Source: Archangium sp. (GTDB taxonomy: Bacteria; Myxococcota; Myxococcia; Myxococcales; Myxococcaceae). Taken from it: a stretch of 64,000 nucleotides of DNA. Below the pieces are notes generated by a model. That model worked only from the letters and a program-made list of their open reading frames with translations. It had not been told where the DNA came from and made no database searches. The stretch is taken from assembly GCA_030681645.1 (NCBI GenBank), contig JAUXRX010000042.1, forward strand, positions 207,534-271,533, written 5' to 3'. Each line of letters begins with the position of its first letter. Position 1 is the stretch's first letter. A program made the translations under genes and the position numbers. Of this stretch, positions 1 through 8,655 are shown in pieces.

Positions 1-2076
1 GCTGGCGGCGGAGCGCAGTTGCTCGAGCAGCGTGGCGAGCGCGCCCCACGCCTCGGCGAGCAGCAGGCCCTCGACGGCGCCGGCGATGCGCTCGAAGACC
101 AGCGTCTCGGAGTCCTTCGACTGGAGGAGTCGGTTCGCGTGCGTGGGGAAGCGCACCAGCACGTGCAGGGCCTCGTCGCGCTCGAACTCGCGGCGCAGCG
201 CCTCGAGCTCGTCGAGCGAAGCGAGCGTCGCGCCCACCTCGAAGAGCCGCATGTGCGACGCGTCGGCCATCACCAGCGCGGCGCGTGACTCGGCGGTGCT
301 CAGCGTCCTCGCCACCGGCGCCGCCCCCCGCTCACCGCGAGCGGAGTCGAGGGGAGCCGCCCCCCGTTCACCCCAGGTGGGCTCGGGCGCCATGGAAGCC
401 ATCCCCCGTTCACCCCGAGCGGAGTCCCCAGCCCGGTCACCCCGAGCGGAGTCCCCAGCCCGTTCACCCCGAGCGGAGTCCCCAGCCCGTTCACCCCGAG
501 CGGAGTCCCCAGCCCGTTCACCCCGAGCGGAGTCGAGGGGCTTCGGTGCAGGCGGCGGCGGTTCAGGTGGGCGCGAAGGCGAGACGAACAGGCCCGAGCC
601 GCCCGCGCGCGGAGTGGAGGGCGAAGCGGGAGGCGGCGCCTTGAGCGGCGGCAACTGTGCGCTCGACCGAAGCGGCATCGACACCAGCGCGCGGCCGACG
701 CCGATGGTCACCTTCATGCCGGAGTCGTCGTCGTCCGGGGCAGGGCTGGGAGGAGGCGGCGGAGCCGCAGCCCGGGGTGGCTCGATGGGCCTGGGCGGTG
801 GCTGGGGGATCGGCGCCGGCGCGCGGACCGGAGGCGGCTCGGCCTCTGGCGCCTCGAGGTCCGAGAAGAACTCGCTGAAGAGCTCGTCGGCGCGGGTGGG
901 CGCACTGGGCGCCGGAGGCGCAGGCGGCGGCGGCGCCACGGGGACGGGGGTGGGCATGCGCCGCGGCAGCGTCGAGCCGAACGCGGCGAAGGGGTCGCTC
1001 TTGCGAGGGGTCGCGACGGGCGCGCCCTTCGGAGGCGAGACCGTGGCAGGCGCGGGGGTGGTGGACTTCGGGGTGGCGAGGACGGGCGTGCCGGGCAGGG
1101 GCTGGGGCTCGGGCGCCTCCTTGAACTGCAGCGCGAGCGCGGCGAGCTGCCGCGTGCCCACGCGTTGGCCGGAGCCCTGGATGAACTCGTCGAGGGCGGA
1201 CGCGAGCTCACGGCAGTTCTGGAACCGCTGCGAGAGGTTCTTGGCCATCGCCTTGGCGACGATGTTGGCGTACTCGCGCGGCAGGTCGGGCTTGCGCGAG
1301 AGCAGCGGCACCGGGTCGGTCTGGATGATGGTGGCGAGGAGCTGCTGATCAGGCTGCTGCTCGTAGGGTCGGGTGCCGGCGGCGAGCTCGTAGAGGATGA
1401 CGCCCAGCGCGTACACGTCGGCGCGGAGATCGGCCTCGCCGATGATCTGCTCCGGGGGCATGTAGGCGATCTTCCCCTTCACCGTGCCGGGCGCGGCGTT
1501 GGGGCCCTGGCCCGCGCCGGTGGCGACGCCGAAGTCGACGACCTTCACCGCGCCGTTGCGGGCGATCATGAGGTTGTCGGTGCTGACGTCGCAGTGCATC
1601 AGCCCCATGGGCGCGCCCGAGCCGTCGGCGAACTCGTGCACGTACGCGAGGCCCTCGCAGGCTTCTTCGATGACGCGCGCGCCGACGACGGGAGAGATTC
1701 GGCGCTCGGGCGAGCTGCGCAGGATGCTGCGGAGGTTGGGCCCGTCGACGTATTCCATGGCGAGGAAGTACGAGCCGTTCACCTCGCCGAAGTCGAAGAT
1801 CTGCACCACGGCGGGGTGGCCGAACTGCGCGGCGAGCCGGGCTTCCTGCAGGAACATGGCGACGAACTCGGGGTCCTTCGCCAGGTTGGGGAGGATGCGC
1901 TTGATGACCATCGATTTCTCGAAGCCACCGGGGCCCATCACCTTGGCGAGGAACACCTCGGCCATACCGCCCGTCGCGATCTTGCGAACGAGGTGGTACC
2001 GCCCCAGCTGTTCCCCCTGGTTGCTCTGCGACGTCACGGAGGCCGCATCGTAACGATCAGCAGCGCGGGGGACCAT
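1..2076 (-). CDS. Ser/Thr protein kinase with Pro/Ala-rich tail, 3' end beyond window
   Basis: Hanks-type kinase read leftwards from ATG at 2076; no stop occurs before the window edge, so the C-terminus is missing. The kinase domain spans roughly residues 26-300. It has a glycine loop (ATGGMAEVF), the lysine in VIKRILP, a catalytic loop HCDVSTDN (HCD replaces HRD but keeps the Asp and Asn) near residue 160, VVDFG, and an APGTVKGKIAYMPPEQ activation/P+1 segment. A long Pro/Ala/Ser-rich linker follows. Residues about 512-582 contain tandem DSARGERAG units encoded by a palindromic repeat family. The remaining visible part is a helical, charged domain I do not recognise. The kinase is probably soluble or membrane-attached further downstream. 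A GTG about 13 codons into the frame is an alternative start. Confidence 0.9.
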   Translation of the reverse strand, partial: MVPRAADRYDAASVTSQSNQGEQLGRYHLVRKIATGGMAEVFLAKVMGPGGFEKSMVIKRILPNLAKDPEFVAMFLQEARLAAQFGHPAVVQIFDFGEVNGSYFLAMEYVDGPNLRSILRSSPERRISPVVGARVIEEACEGLAYVHEFADGSGAPMGLMHCDVSTDNLMIARNGAVKVVDFGVATGAGQGPNAAPGTVKGKIAYMPPEQIIGEADLRADVYALGVILYELAAGTRPYEQQPDQQLLATIIQTDPVPLLSRKPDLPREYANIVAKAMAKNLSQRFQNCRELASALDEFIQGSGQRVGTRQLAALALQFKEAPEPQPLPGTPVLATPKSTTPAPATVSPPKGAPVATPRKSDPFAAFGSTLPRRMPTPVPVAPPPPAPPAPSAPTRADELFSEFFSDLEAPEAEPPPVRAPAPIPQPPPRPIEPPRAAAPPPPPSPAPDDDDSGMKVTIGVGRALVSMPLRSSAQLPPLKAPPPASPSTPRAGGSGLFVSPSRPPEPPPPAPKPLDSARGERAGDSARGERAGDSARGERAGDSARGDRAGDSARGERGMASMAPEPTWGERGAAPLDSARGERGAAPVARTLSTAESRAALVMADASHMRLFEVGATLASLDELEALRREFERDEALHVLVRFPTHANRLLQSKDSETLVFERIAGAVEGLLLAEAWGALATLLEQLRSAAS
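329..541. repeat. REP-like palindromic units, expanded in tandem inside a kinase gene
   Basis: Four consecutive 27-bp units (407-433, 434-460, 461-487, 488-514) and a partial fifth (515-541) share the core caccccgagcggagtc. A further copy sits at 329-354. The same core occurs as an intergenic inverted pair at 11868-11940. Because 27 is a multiple of three, the kinase frame stays open and encodes DSARGERAG repeats on the minus strand. Only one variant base (t to g) is seen between the full units, so the expansion looks recent. Confidence 0.9.
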
Positions 2077-2137
2077 GTGTGTTTCACGGCCGCTGGAATC
2101 GAGCTTCAGTGCCTCCCTGGGGAGAGGGCAAACACCC

Positions 2138-2317
2138 CTATCCGCCCAAGCGCGCGTGTTCGGCCCCGAGTCGCACCACAACGCCGCGATCTGACTCCAC
2201 TGCGGGCCAGTCAGGCTGAAGCGCCGTGACGTGCCGGAAGGGCATCGGCTCACGCGACGGCACCGCAGAGACAGTCCCTTTCTCGCAGAGCGGACGGCGC
2301 TTGCTTCTGGTGCTCAT
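2138..2317 (-). CDS. small hypothetical protein (59 aa)
   Basis: An ATG at 2317 overlaps the stop of the preceding 51-aa frame (CGATGA arrangement) and is preceded by a strong purine-rich stretch (GGAGGAGG) 2-5 bases upstream. The product begins MSTRSKRRPLCEKG, contains no clear membrane segment and ends at 2138, 61 bp before the kinase start. I recognise no family. Support rests on the ribosome binding site, the coupling to the neighbour and co-direction with the kinase, not on homology. It could be a spurious frame in an otherwise non-coding leader. Confidence 0.35.
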   Translation of the reverse strand: MSTRSKRRPLCEKGTVSAVPSREPMPFRHVTALQPDWPAVESDRGVVVRLGAEHARLGG

Positions 2318-2469
2318 CGCCTCCTCCGGTTTCGCGCGGATCTTTCCGGCGGGTGCATCGAGACGACCAGGACACTGTCGCCATCGTCGCTCTCTGTCAG
2401 TTTGTCGACCAGGAGCAGAGCGCCCTCCGTTGCCGCCGCCACTACCCTGCTCAGTTCGTGCTGCGGCAT
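2314..2469 (-). CDS. small hypothetical protein (51 aa)
   Basis: The ATG at 2469 follows GGAGG with an 8-base spacer. The frame encodes a compact acidic/hydrophobic product (MPQHELSRVVAAATEG at the start) with a basic tail ending RNRRRR, and its stop overlaps the next start. Codon third positions are GC-biased, which is unlike a random frame. It lies 45 bp downstream of a small membrane-protein gene on the same strand, so 3017 to 2138 may be one transcript leading into the kinase. Function unknown. Confidence 0.42.
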   Translation of the reverse strand: MPQHELSRVVAAATEGALLLVDKLTESDDGDSVLVVSMHPPERSARNRRRR

Positions 2470-2514
2470 CGCTCACGCCTCCGTTCATGGCGTGTTTGAC
2501 ATCGCGTTCGCTCG

Positions 2515-2865
2515 TCAAACGGACATGACCCCGGCCAGCTTCGTGAACAGCCCGTAGTAGCCGAGCGCGGTCCAGGGCCCGATCGCGAGCCACAGCCACC
2601 TGTTGCCGTGCCTGAGCCAGAGGAACGCCAGCCCCGCATAGACCGGGCAAAACAGGATGCCGGCGACGACGAAGACGTCACGCCATCCCTCGGGGGCAAC
2701 CATGCCGCCGCCCACGAAGATCAGGAGCGGCGAAAGGACCAGGGCTCCAAGCACGTCACCTGGCGGAACATCCCCGCGTGCGAGTTCGCTGAGCATCCCC
2801 GCCAGCATGCTCACCAGCGTGGTTGCGCCAAGGACCCACTCGCGTCGTCTCCGGTTCATGGGCAT
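2515..2865 (-). CDS. small integral membrane protein (116 aa)
   Basis: The product starts MPMNRRRREWVLGATT and shows about four hydrophobic segments (approximately residues 10-28, 38-54, 62-82 and 90-110) after a positively charged N-terminus, so the N-terminus is predicted to stay in the cytoplasm. The start overlaps the stop of the 50-aa gene upstream (TGATG, sharing one base), indicating translational coupling. I do not recognise the family. The basic N-terminus and charged loop (RHGNRW) are typical of inner-membrane proteins. Confidence 0.65.
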   Translation of the reverse strand: MPMNRRRREWVLGATTLVSMLAGMLSELARGDVPPGDVLGALVLSPLLIFVGGGMVAPEGWRDVFVVAGILFCPVYAGLAFLWLRHGNRWLWLAIGPWTALGYYGLFTKLAGVMSV

Positions 2866-3017
2866 CAGCGAGGTCGAACGTCAGTTCCGGCATCCAATCG
2901 CATCAGCGCGGCATAGTCGGCCATCGCCGCCTCGTAGTCAGGTCGAAGCACGATGTACGTGCCGCCCGCGAGCACCAGTCCGACGACGAGAATGACGACG
3001 ACGATGCGGGTTCTCAT
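2865..3017 (-). CDS. single-span small protein (50 aa)
   Basis: ATG at 3017 gives MRTRIVVVILVVGLVLAGGT, an N-terminal membrane anchor or uncleaved signal peptide, followed by about 30 periplasmic-type residues ending TDVRPR. Its stop overlaps the start of the 116-aa membrane protein, which supports both calls. It is probably the first gene of a small operon running towards the kinase. Function unknown. Confidence 0.55.
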   Translation of the reverse strand: MRTRIVVVILVVGLVLAGGTYIVLRPDYEAAMADYAALMRLDAGTDVRPR

Positions 3018-3075
3018 GGTGCTGCGCGCTGAACAGCTGGCGGTGTGATTCCTTCCGCTCAGAGGCGTTGGTTTG

Positions 3076-3108
3076 CCCTCTCCCCGACTCTCCCCCTCGG
3101 GGAGAGGG
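3076..3108. repeat. REP-like hairpin, second family
   Basis: Perfect 10-bp arms ccctctcccc and ggggagaggg with a 13-base spacer. The same hairpin recurs at 27652-27686 and, with a different loop, at 8621-8647. Here it lies between the divergent 50-aa gene and the DUF3857 gene. An in-frame upstream extension of the latter would translate this element, so I placed that gene's start downstream of it. Confidence 0.75.
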
Positions 3109-3148
3109 AGGCAGTGCAGGCGAGCGCTCGGCGGCTTACGGTGCGGCC

Positions 3149-6100
3149 GTGCTGAACGCTCTCGTCGTCACCGCCCTGCTGCTGTCCCGCCTCGACTCAC
3201 CCGTCACCGACCGCGCCGAGGCGCTGAGTAAAGAGGTGCTCAAGCTCGGCAACGATCCGCGCGCCGCCGCCCCGCTGATCCGCCTGCACTCGCTCATCGA
3301 CGACCTCGACGATCTCAACACGCTCGCCGAGCCGTACAGTTCGCTCATCTACCGCCGCAACACCGACCCGCACGTCCGCATGCTCGCCCGCCTCTTCATG
3401 GCCGACGTCGAGCGCGCGCGGGGCCGCACCCACAAGGCCCAGGAGCTGATCACCGAGCTCGGCTTCATCCAGGACTTCCACGTCGTCGGCGCCTTCGACA
3501 ACGAAGGCAAGGCCGGCTGTGACACCGACTTTGGCCCGGAGTCCGCCACCGACCTCCGCGCCACGTACCCCGCGAAGGCCCGCGACGTCGGCTGGCGCAA
3601 GCCCCACGCGAAGACCGTCGACGGCTTCGTCGACCTCTCCCTCGCGCTCAAGCCCAGCACCGAGGCCGTCGCCTACGCGCTCACCTGGCTCTCCGCCGAC
3701 GTCGAGACGAAGGCCGTGCTCTCGCTCGGCGTCTCCGGCGGCACCCGCCTCTTCGTCAACGGGCAGAAGGTGCTCAGCTCGGATCGCTACAACCTCCCGC
3801 GCGTCGACCAGCACCACGTGCAGGTCAACCTGCGCAAGGGCCTCAACCGCGTCCTGATCAAGGTGTGCCAGCTCTCCGGGCCGTTTGGTTTCTACGCGCG
3901 GGTCGAGAAGGTCGAGGGCCAGAAGGGCGCCATCGCGGTCGCGTTGCCCGAGGTGGTGCCTCCGCTCGAGAAGGGCCCGGCGCCCCAGGCGCAGCTGCTG
4001 CCCACGCTCACCGAGACCCTGGCCGCGAAGGTGAAGGCCGCCCCCGCAGACGCCGCGCTGCGCTCGGACTACGCCACCATCCTCGCGTGGACACGCTCGT
4101 ACCCCGACGCCGAGAACGTGCCCGAGATGGAGGCCGAGCGCGCCGCCCTCAACGCGCTGACCGACGTCGAGCTGCAGTTCACCGCCGCCAACCTCCACAC
4201 GTCCGACGGCAACGATCGCCGCCGCTTCCTCGAGGTCGCGCTCACCCTCGACCCGAAGCACGCCTGGGCCCGCCTCGCCCTGGGCCAGCACGAGCTCTTC
4301 CGCGAACACCCCGAGCTGGCGCTGCGCCACGCGCAGATGCTCCTCGTCGCGTTCCCGAACTTCGCGCCCGCGTGGGTCTTGAAGATCCGCGCGTTGGAAA
4401 ACCTCGGCCAGAAGACCGAAGCCTGGCGCACCACCGAAGAGGCCTTCCGCGCGCTCCACCTCGTGCCCACCATCGCGCGCGAAGCCGTGGGCGCCAGCCG
4501 CCGCGCCGAACGCAGCCGTGAGGCAGTCGAGCGCGCCCGCCACGTGCTCGCCCTGCGCTTCGACGACGTGAACTCCCGCCGCGGCCTGGCCGCCATGCTC
4601 ACCGACCTGGGGAAGATCGACGAAGCCGCAGACCAATACAGAAAGGTGCTCGCGCTCGATCCCTTCGACCAGGGCTCCATCCTCCGGCTCGCCGAGCTGC
4701 TCTCTGCCAACGGCCGCCTCGACGAAGCCCGCACCATGTGGGACCTCGCGCGCCGCGCCGCGCCCGACGAGCCGGACGTCTACGAACGTGAGGGCCGCGC
4801 GCTGTTGCACGCCAACCAGAAGGACGCCGCGCTCGCCGCGTACCAGCAGGCGCTCACCCTTCGCCCGCAGAACCCCGCGCTCAAGGAGATGATGCGCACC
4901 CTGCGCGATGAAGACTCGAGCACGTCCACGCCCGAGGCGTTTGCGCTCGCGCCGCTGCTCGAGGAAGGCAAGACCACCAGCACCGAGGACGCCCTCACCC
5001 TCGCCGAGGTCACCCACGTGCGCGTGCAGCCGTCGGGGCTCAGCAGCCGTTTCCAACAGCTGGTGGTGAAGGTGCTCACGCAGCGCGGGGTCGAGGCGTT
5101 TCGCTCGATGCCCATCACCTGGTCGCCCGATCGCCAGGAGGTCCGCGTGCTCAAGGCCCGCGTCACCAAGCCCGACGGCAGCGTGGTCGACTCGTTCGGC
5201 GAAGAAGAGCGCAACATCAACGAGCCGTGGACCGGCATGTACTACGACGCGCGCGCCAAGATGCTCAGCTTCCCCTCGCTCGCGCCGGGCGATGTATTGG
5301 AATTGCAGTGGCGCCTCGAGGACACCTCGGTCGAGAACCTGCTCAGCGACTACTGGGGCGACGTCGATTCGCTGCAGGGCATCTTCGTGAAGAAGCACTA
5401 CCGCTACGTGGTGGACATGCCGAAGACGCGGCCCCTCTCGTGGAACAAGGAGACGCTGCCGAAGTGGGTGAAGGTCGAAAGCGCCGAGCAGGGCGATCGC
5501 ATGGTGTATCGCTTCGAGGCGGCCGACGTGCCCCGCATCATCCCCGAGCCGAACATGCCCGGCTGGTCGGAGGTCGCCTCACCGCTGCACCTCTCGACGT
5601 ACCAGAACTGGGAACAGGTCGGAAAATACTACTGGGGCCTGGTGCGCGAGCAGCTCGTGCCCAACGAAGAACTGAAGAAGGCCGTCGAGACCGCGCTCAA
5701 GGGCGTCGACCGGAAGGACGAGGCGAAGGTGGTGGCGGCGCTGTATGGCTTCGTCGTCACCAACACCCGCTACGTCGCGCTCGAGTTCGGCATCCACGGG
5801 TACAAGCCGTACCGGGTCGACCGCATCCTCGCGCGCAAGTTCGGCGACTGTAAGGACAAGGCCTCGCTCATCCACGCGATGCTGAAGGTGGCCGGCGTCG
5901 ACTCGCGGCTGGTGCTGCTGCGCATGCGGCACCTGGGCACGCTCTCGCCCGAGGTCGCGTCGCTGGCCGCGTTCAATCACGCCATCGCGTACGTGCCGAA
6001 GCTCGACCTGTTCCTCGACGGCACCGCCGAGTTCCACGGCAGCCGCGAGCTGGCGTCCTCCGACCGCGTGGCCAACGTGCTCATCGTCGAGCCGGACGGG

Positions 6101-6790
6101 CCGAGCCGCTTCCTCACCACGCCCGAGGCGAACGCGGAAGACAACGTCACCTCGCTCTCGCTCGACGTCACCCTGAAGGTCGACGGCAGCGCCGCGGCGA
6201 AGGGCACGCTGGTGGCGAAGGGGCAGGGCGCGCCCGAGATGCGGCGCACGTACCAGACGCCTGCGACGCGGGTGCAGACGTTCGAGCAGCAGTGGGCGCA
6301 GAGTTATCCCGGGGTGCAGGCCAGCGAGGTGGTGGTGAGCGACACGAAGGACCTCGAGTCGCCGCTGTCGGTGAAGTTCGGCATCGCCATGCCGCGCTAC
6401 GCCGAGGCCGGCTCGGGGATTCTCCGTTTCTTCCCCTTCGGCGCGAGCCGCGCGTTCACCCAGGCGCTGGCGCCGTTGTCCGAGCGGAACACCGACCTGG
6501 TATTCCCCGGCGTGTGGGTCAACGAGCTCGAGATGAGCTACTCACTGCCCGCGAACTGGACGGTGCCCGAGGTGCCCCCCGAGGTGTTCGAGGAGTCTCC
6601 CTTCGGTTCGCTGCGCATCGTGGTGACGAAGAAGGACGGGAAGCTGAAGGTGTCAGGCCGGCTGGTGATGTCGCGCGCACGGATCAGCGCGAAGGAGTAC
6701 CAGGACTTCAGGACCTGGCTGCTCAAGGTCGACCAGGCGTTCTCCAGGAAGCTCGTGGCCCAGCAGGGTGGTCAGACCGCGTCGCGATGA
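3149..6790 (+). CDS. DUF3857 / transglutaminase-like protein with TPR repeats
   Basis: Large exported protein of about 1,213 residues. I chose GTG at 3149 because it yields a short signal-peptide-like start (LNALVVTALLLSRL), whereas the longer frame translates the REP-like element. Domains in order: a jelly-roll or carbohydrate-binding-like region (about residues 145-255, with LFVNGQKVL and LNRVLIKV), tetratricopeptide repeats (about 290-600), a DUF3857 domain (about 615-750), then a transglutaminase-like fold. The last shows Cys in KFGDCKDKASL (about 899), His in FNHAIAY (about 943) and Asp in LFLDGTAEF (about 956), a complete Cys-His-Asp set. Related DUF3857/transglutaminase proteins are periplasmic or surface proteins of unclear substrate. 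It stands alone, with a convergent lipoprotein gene downstream. Confidence 0.85.
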   Translation: MLNALVVTALLLSRLDSPVTDRAEALSKEVLKLGNDPRAAAPLIRLHSLIDDLDDLNTLAEPYSSLIYRRNTDPHVRMLARLFMADVERARGRTHKAQELITELGFIQDFHVVGAFDNEGKAGCDTDFGPESATDLRATYPAKARDVGWRKPHAKTVDGFVDLSLALKPSTEAVAYALTWLSADVETKAVLSLGVSGGTRLFVNGQKVLSSDRYNLPRVDQHHVQVNLRKGLNRVLIKVCQLSGPFGFYARVEKVEGQKGAIAVALPEVVPPLEKGPAPQAQLLPTLTETLAAKVKAAPADAALRSDYATILAWTRSYPDAENVPEMEAERAALNALTDVELQFTAANLHTSDGNDRRRFLEVALTLDPKHAWARLALGQHELFREHPELALRHAQMLLVAFPNFAPAWVLKIRALENLGQKTEAWRTTEEAFRALHLVPTIAREAVGASRRAERSREAVERARHVLALRFDDVNSRRGLAAMLTDLGKIDEAADQYRKVLALDPFDQGSILRLAELLSANGRLDEARTMWDLARRAAPDEPDVYEREGRALLHANQKDAALAAYQQALTLRPQNPALKEMMRTLRDEDSSTSTPEAFALAPLLEEGKTTSTEDALTLAEVTHVRVQPSGLSSRFQQLVVKVLTQRGVEAFRSMPITWSPDRQEVRVLKARVTKPDGSVVDSFGEEERNINEPWTGMYYDARAKMLSFPSLAPGDVLELQWRLEDTSVENLLSDYWGDVDSLQGIFVKKHYRYVVDMPKTRPLSWNKETLPKWVKVESAEQGDRMVYRFEAADVPRIIPEPNMPGWSEVASPLHLSTYQNWEQVGKYYWGLVREQLVPNEELKKAVETALKGVDRKDEAKVVAALYGFVVTNTRYVALEFGIHGYKPYRVDRILARKFGDCKDKASLIHAMLKVAGVDSRLVLLRMRHLGTLSPEVASLAAFNHAIAYVPKLDLFLDGTAEFHGSRELASSDRVANVLIVEPDGPSRFLTTPEANAEDNVTSLSLDVTLKVDGSAAAKGTLVAKGQGAPEMRRTYQTPATRVQTFEQQWAQSYPGVQASEVVVSDTKDLESPLSVKFGIAMPRYAEAGSGILRFFPFGASRAFTQALAPLSERNTDLVFPGVWVNELEMSYSLPANWTVPEVPPEVFEESPFGSLRIVVTKKDGKLKVSGRLVMSRARISAKEYQDFRTWLLKVDQAFSRKLVAQQGGQTASR

Positions 6791-6856
6791 CTGTGTAGGG
6801 CTGCTGGGCGGCCTGCTCGTGCTGCGCGTCGGTGCGAACCTCGCGATGTGATCGAC

Positions 6857-8518
6857 CTACGGCGTCGCCACCAGCTCGAGCTCATTGCCCGGGTCGGTCT
6901 TCTCGTTGCCCGGAACGACGCCGACCAGCGGATCGAGCCAGGTCATCTCTGCCAGGTTCAGCTGCGTCTTCGTCGCGGTGCCCTTGAAGTTGATCACCTT
7001 GCGGTCTTCCAGCAGCGCCATCACCTTCTGCCGCGCCACGGGGTCGTCGATCTGCGTGAGCGTCGCCGGCACCAGCATCGCCGCGCGGATCACCGCGGCT
7101 GCGCCGTGGTCCCAGTAGTCCGTCGGCCGCTTCACCAGGCTCATCGAATGAACGTGGTGGAACGGCAGCACCAGCGGCTGCCCGCCGACGGTGACGATGT
7201 TTCCATCGACCACCAACTGCGCCTCGGCCGGCGAGCAGAAGATGTTGAAGTTCCGCAGCCGGACCTCGACTGACGAGCGCCCGTTCCAGCGATTGACGGA
7301 CAGGCTCCCCTTCAGGCCAACGTCCGCAGGGGCCTCCGGCGGGGGTGCCGTTCGGCCTGCCGCGTTGAGGAACGGACCACACACGCGGTGCCCGGTCTCT
7401 TCGAAGGACCACGCGGTGTCATTGATGTGTTTGAAGTAGAAGCCCGTGCGCCCCTGGCGGACCCCTTCCACCCGCAGCACGCGCGCCGCATTTCCCTGGC
7501 CGTCCTGGAAGAGGGTGATCTTCCCCGTGATCAGCCCGTCGGTGATCTCCGGCTGCAGCCGCCAGTCTTCCGCCGGGAGCGCGCGCACGTTGCCCACGGC
7601 GCTGGTGATGGCGAAGGAGTATTCCAGCGTGTCGTTCTCACCCGCGGTGTCGAAGTCGTAGAGCCGCGTGTACATCCGCCCCTGCGTCCCGATGATGAAG
7701 TTGGTCGAGGCGCTCGTGCTCAGGTTCTCGGCCACGAACGTGCCCCGGTCCGGCAGGCAGATCTGCCGGCTCCAGTCGTTGGGCAGCCACCAGTCGTTGA
7801 AGAACAGGCTCCGGCCGTCCGCCCCGAGCCGGTAGAGGTGCGCCACCCCGAGCCCGACGCTGTGCACCGTGCCCAGGCGGTCTTCGTAGTGGTGGACCCC
7901 CGGCCCCTGCGAGTCCGACACCGACCAGCCGTGCGTCGTCGGGAACTCGGCGATCATCCCCGTGCCGGTCGCAGCGGGGTGGCCCCACGCATCAGACCAG
8001 CTGAAGTTCGAGTGCACGTCCTGTGTGAAGTCGGTGCCGCGGTAGAAGACGCCCGCGGGCGACAGCGCGTGCAGCCACGTGCCGTCTGCCGAGATCTCGC
8101 TGATCTCAACCGGCGGATCGAAGTGGGTGAGCCCCGGGCCCGAGGGAACGCCAGTCGTGCCCAGCAGCTTCCACGGGCCGGGTGCCTCGCCCGTGTCGGT
8201 GTTGGGTTTGACGTAGATCTGTCCGCGCTTCAGCGCGACGAACCACCGCTTGTTGAACGAGCTCGTCTTCGTTCGGAAGATCACCCGGTCCGGGAGCTCA
8301 CCTTCATCGGTTCCATCCACACAGTCGACTGGCCCAGCGCCGGGCCCGGCATCGTGCGCCTGGAGAGCTGCGTCCGGTTGCCCGTCGCCCGCGTCGGTGG
8401 GTGCCTGCACAGCGACGCTTGCGTCGGGTGCGCTTGCCGGCGCTTCGGCGGGGGCGCACCCGACCAGGAAACTGCACAGCACTGCCGCCAGTGCCTTTGT
8501 CTTCTCGTTGTGTCCCAT
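6857..8518 (-). CDS. predicted lipoprotein, unknown function
   Basis: The 553-residue product starts MGHNEKTKALAAVLCSFLVGC, a classical lipoprotein signal with lipobox LVGC, then an Ala/Asp/Pro-rich linker of the kind that spaces myxobacterial lipoproteins from the membrane. The body (from about residue 60) contains aromatic Gly-rich segments such as FNDWWLPNDWSRQ and FEETGHRVCGPF and reads like a beta-propeller or tectonin-like fold, though I cannot assign a family. Frames starting further upstream translate the divergent promoter region. It converges on the DUF3857 gene with 66 bp between the stops. Confidence 0.75.
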   Translation of the reverse strand: MGHNEKTKALAAVLCSFLVGCAPAEAPASAPDASVAVQAPTDAGDGQPDAALQAHDAGPGAGPVDCVDGTDEGELPDRVIFRTKTSSFNKRWFVALKRGQIYVKPNTDTGEAPGPWKLLGTTGVPSGPGLTHFDPPVEISEISADGTWLHALSPAGVFYRGTDFTQDVHSNFSWSDAWGHPAATGTGMIAEFPTTHGWSVSDSQGPGVHHYEDRLGTVHSVGLGVAHLYRLGADGRSLFFNDWWLPNDWSRQICLPDRGTFVAENLSTSASTNFIIGTQGRMYTRLYDFDTAGENDTLEYSFAITSAVGNVRALPAEDWRLQPEITDGLITGKITLFQDGQGNAARVLRVEGVRQGRTGFYFKHINDTAWSFEETGHRVCGPFLNAAGRTAPPPEAPADVGLKGSLSVNRWNGRSSVEVRLRNFNIFCSPAEAQLVVDGNIVTVGGQPLVLPFHHVHSMSLVKRPTDYWDHGAAAVIRAAMLVPATLTQIDDPVARQKVMALLEDRKVINFKGTATKTQLNLAEMTWLDPLVGVVPGNEKTDPGNELELVATP

Positions 8519-8607
8519 GAAGAGGAGACACGGTGAGCCGGCAGACCGTCGCATGCCGCTCAAGAGGGCTCGCGAGGGCTCGCAAGGGCTCGTCATTGCG
8601 GAGTATG

Positions 8608-8650
8608 CCCCTCACCCCGGCCCTCTCCCCGCTTCGCAGGGAGAGGGGGA
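8608..8650. repeat. REP-like hairpin abutting the sigma factor gene
   Basis: Arms ccctctccc (8621-8629) and gggagaggg (8639-8647) form a hairpin with loop cgcttcgca. The right arm runs directly into ggga and lies 6-9 bases before the ATG at 8656, so part of the repeat serves as the ribosome binding site. It belongs to the same family as 3076-3108 and 27652-27686. Confidence 0.8.
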
Positions 8651-8655
8651 GCTCT

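Noticed and set aside
407..541. Short tandem repeats that could suggest a CRISPR array
   Set aside because: The 27-bp units are directly adjacent without unique spacers, lie in an open kinase frame and match an intergenic palindromic repeat; no cas genes are nearby.
3197..5398. 733-codon minus-strand frame opposite the DUF3857 gene
   Set aside because: Composition is typical of the antisense of a GC-rich gene, and the plus strand has clear conserved domains.
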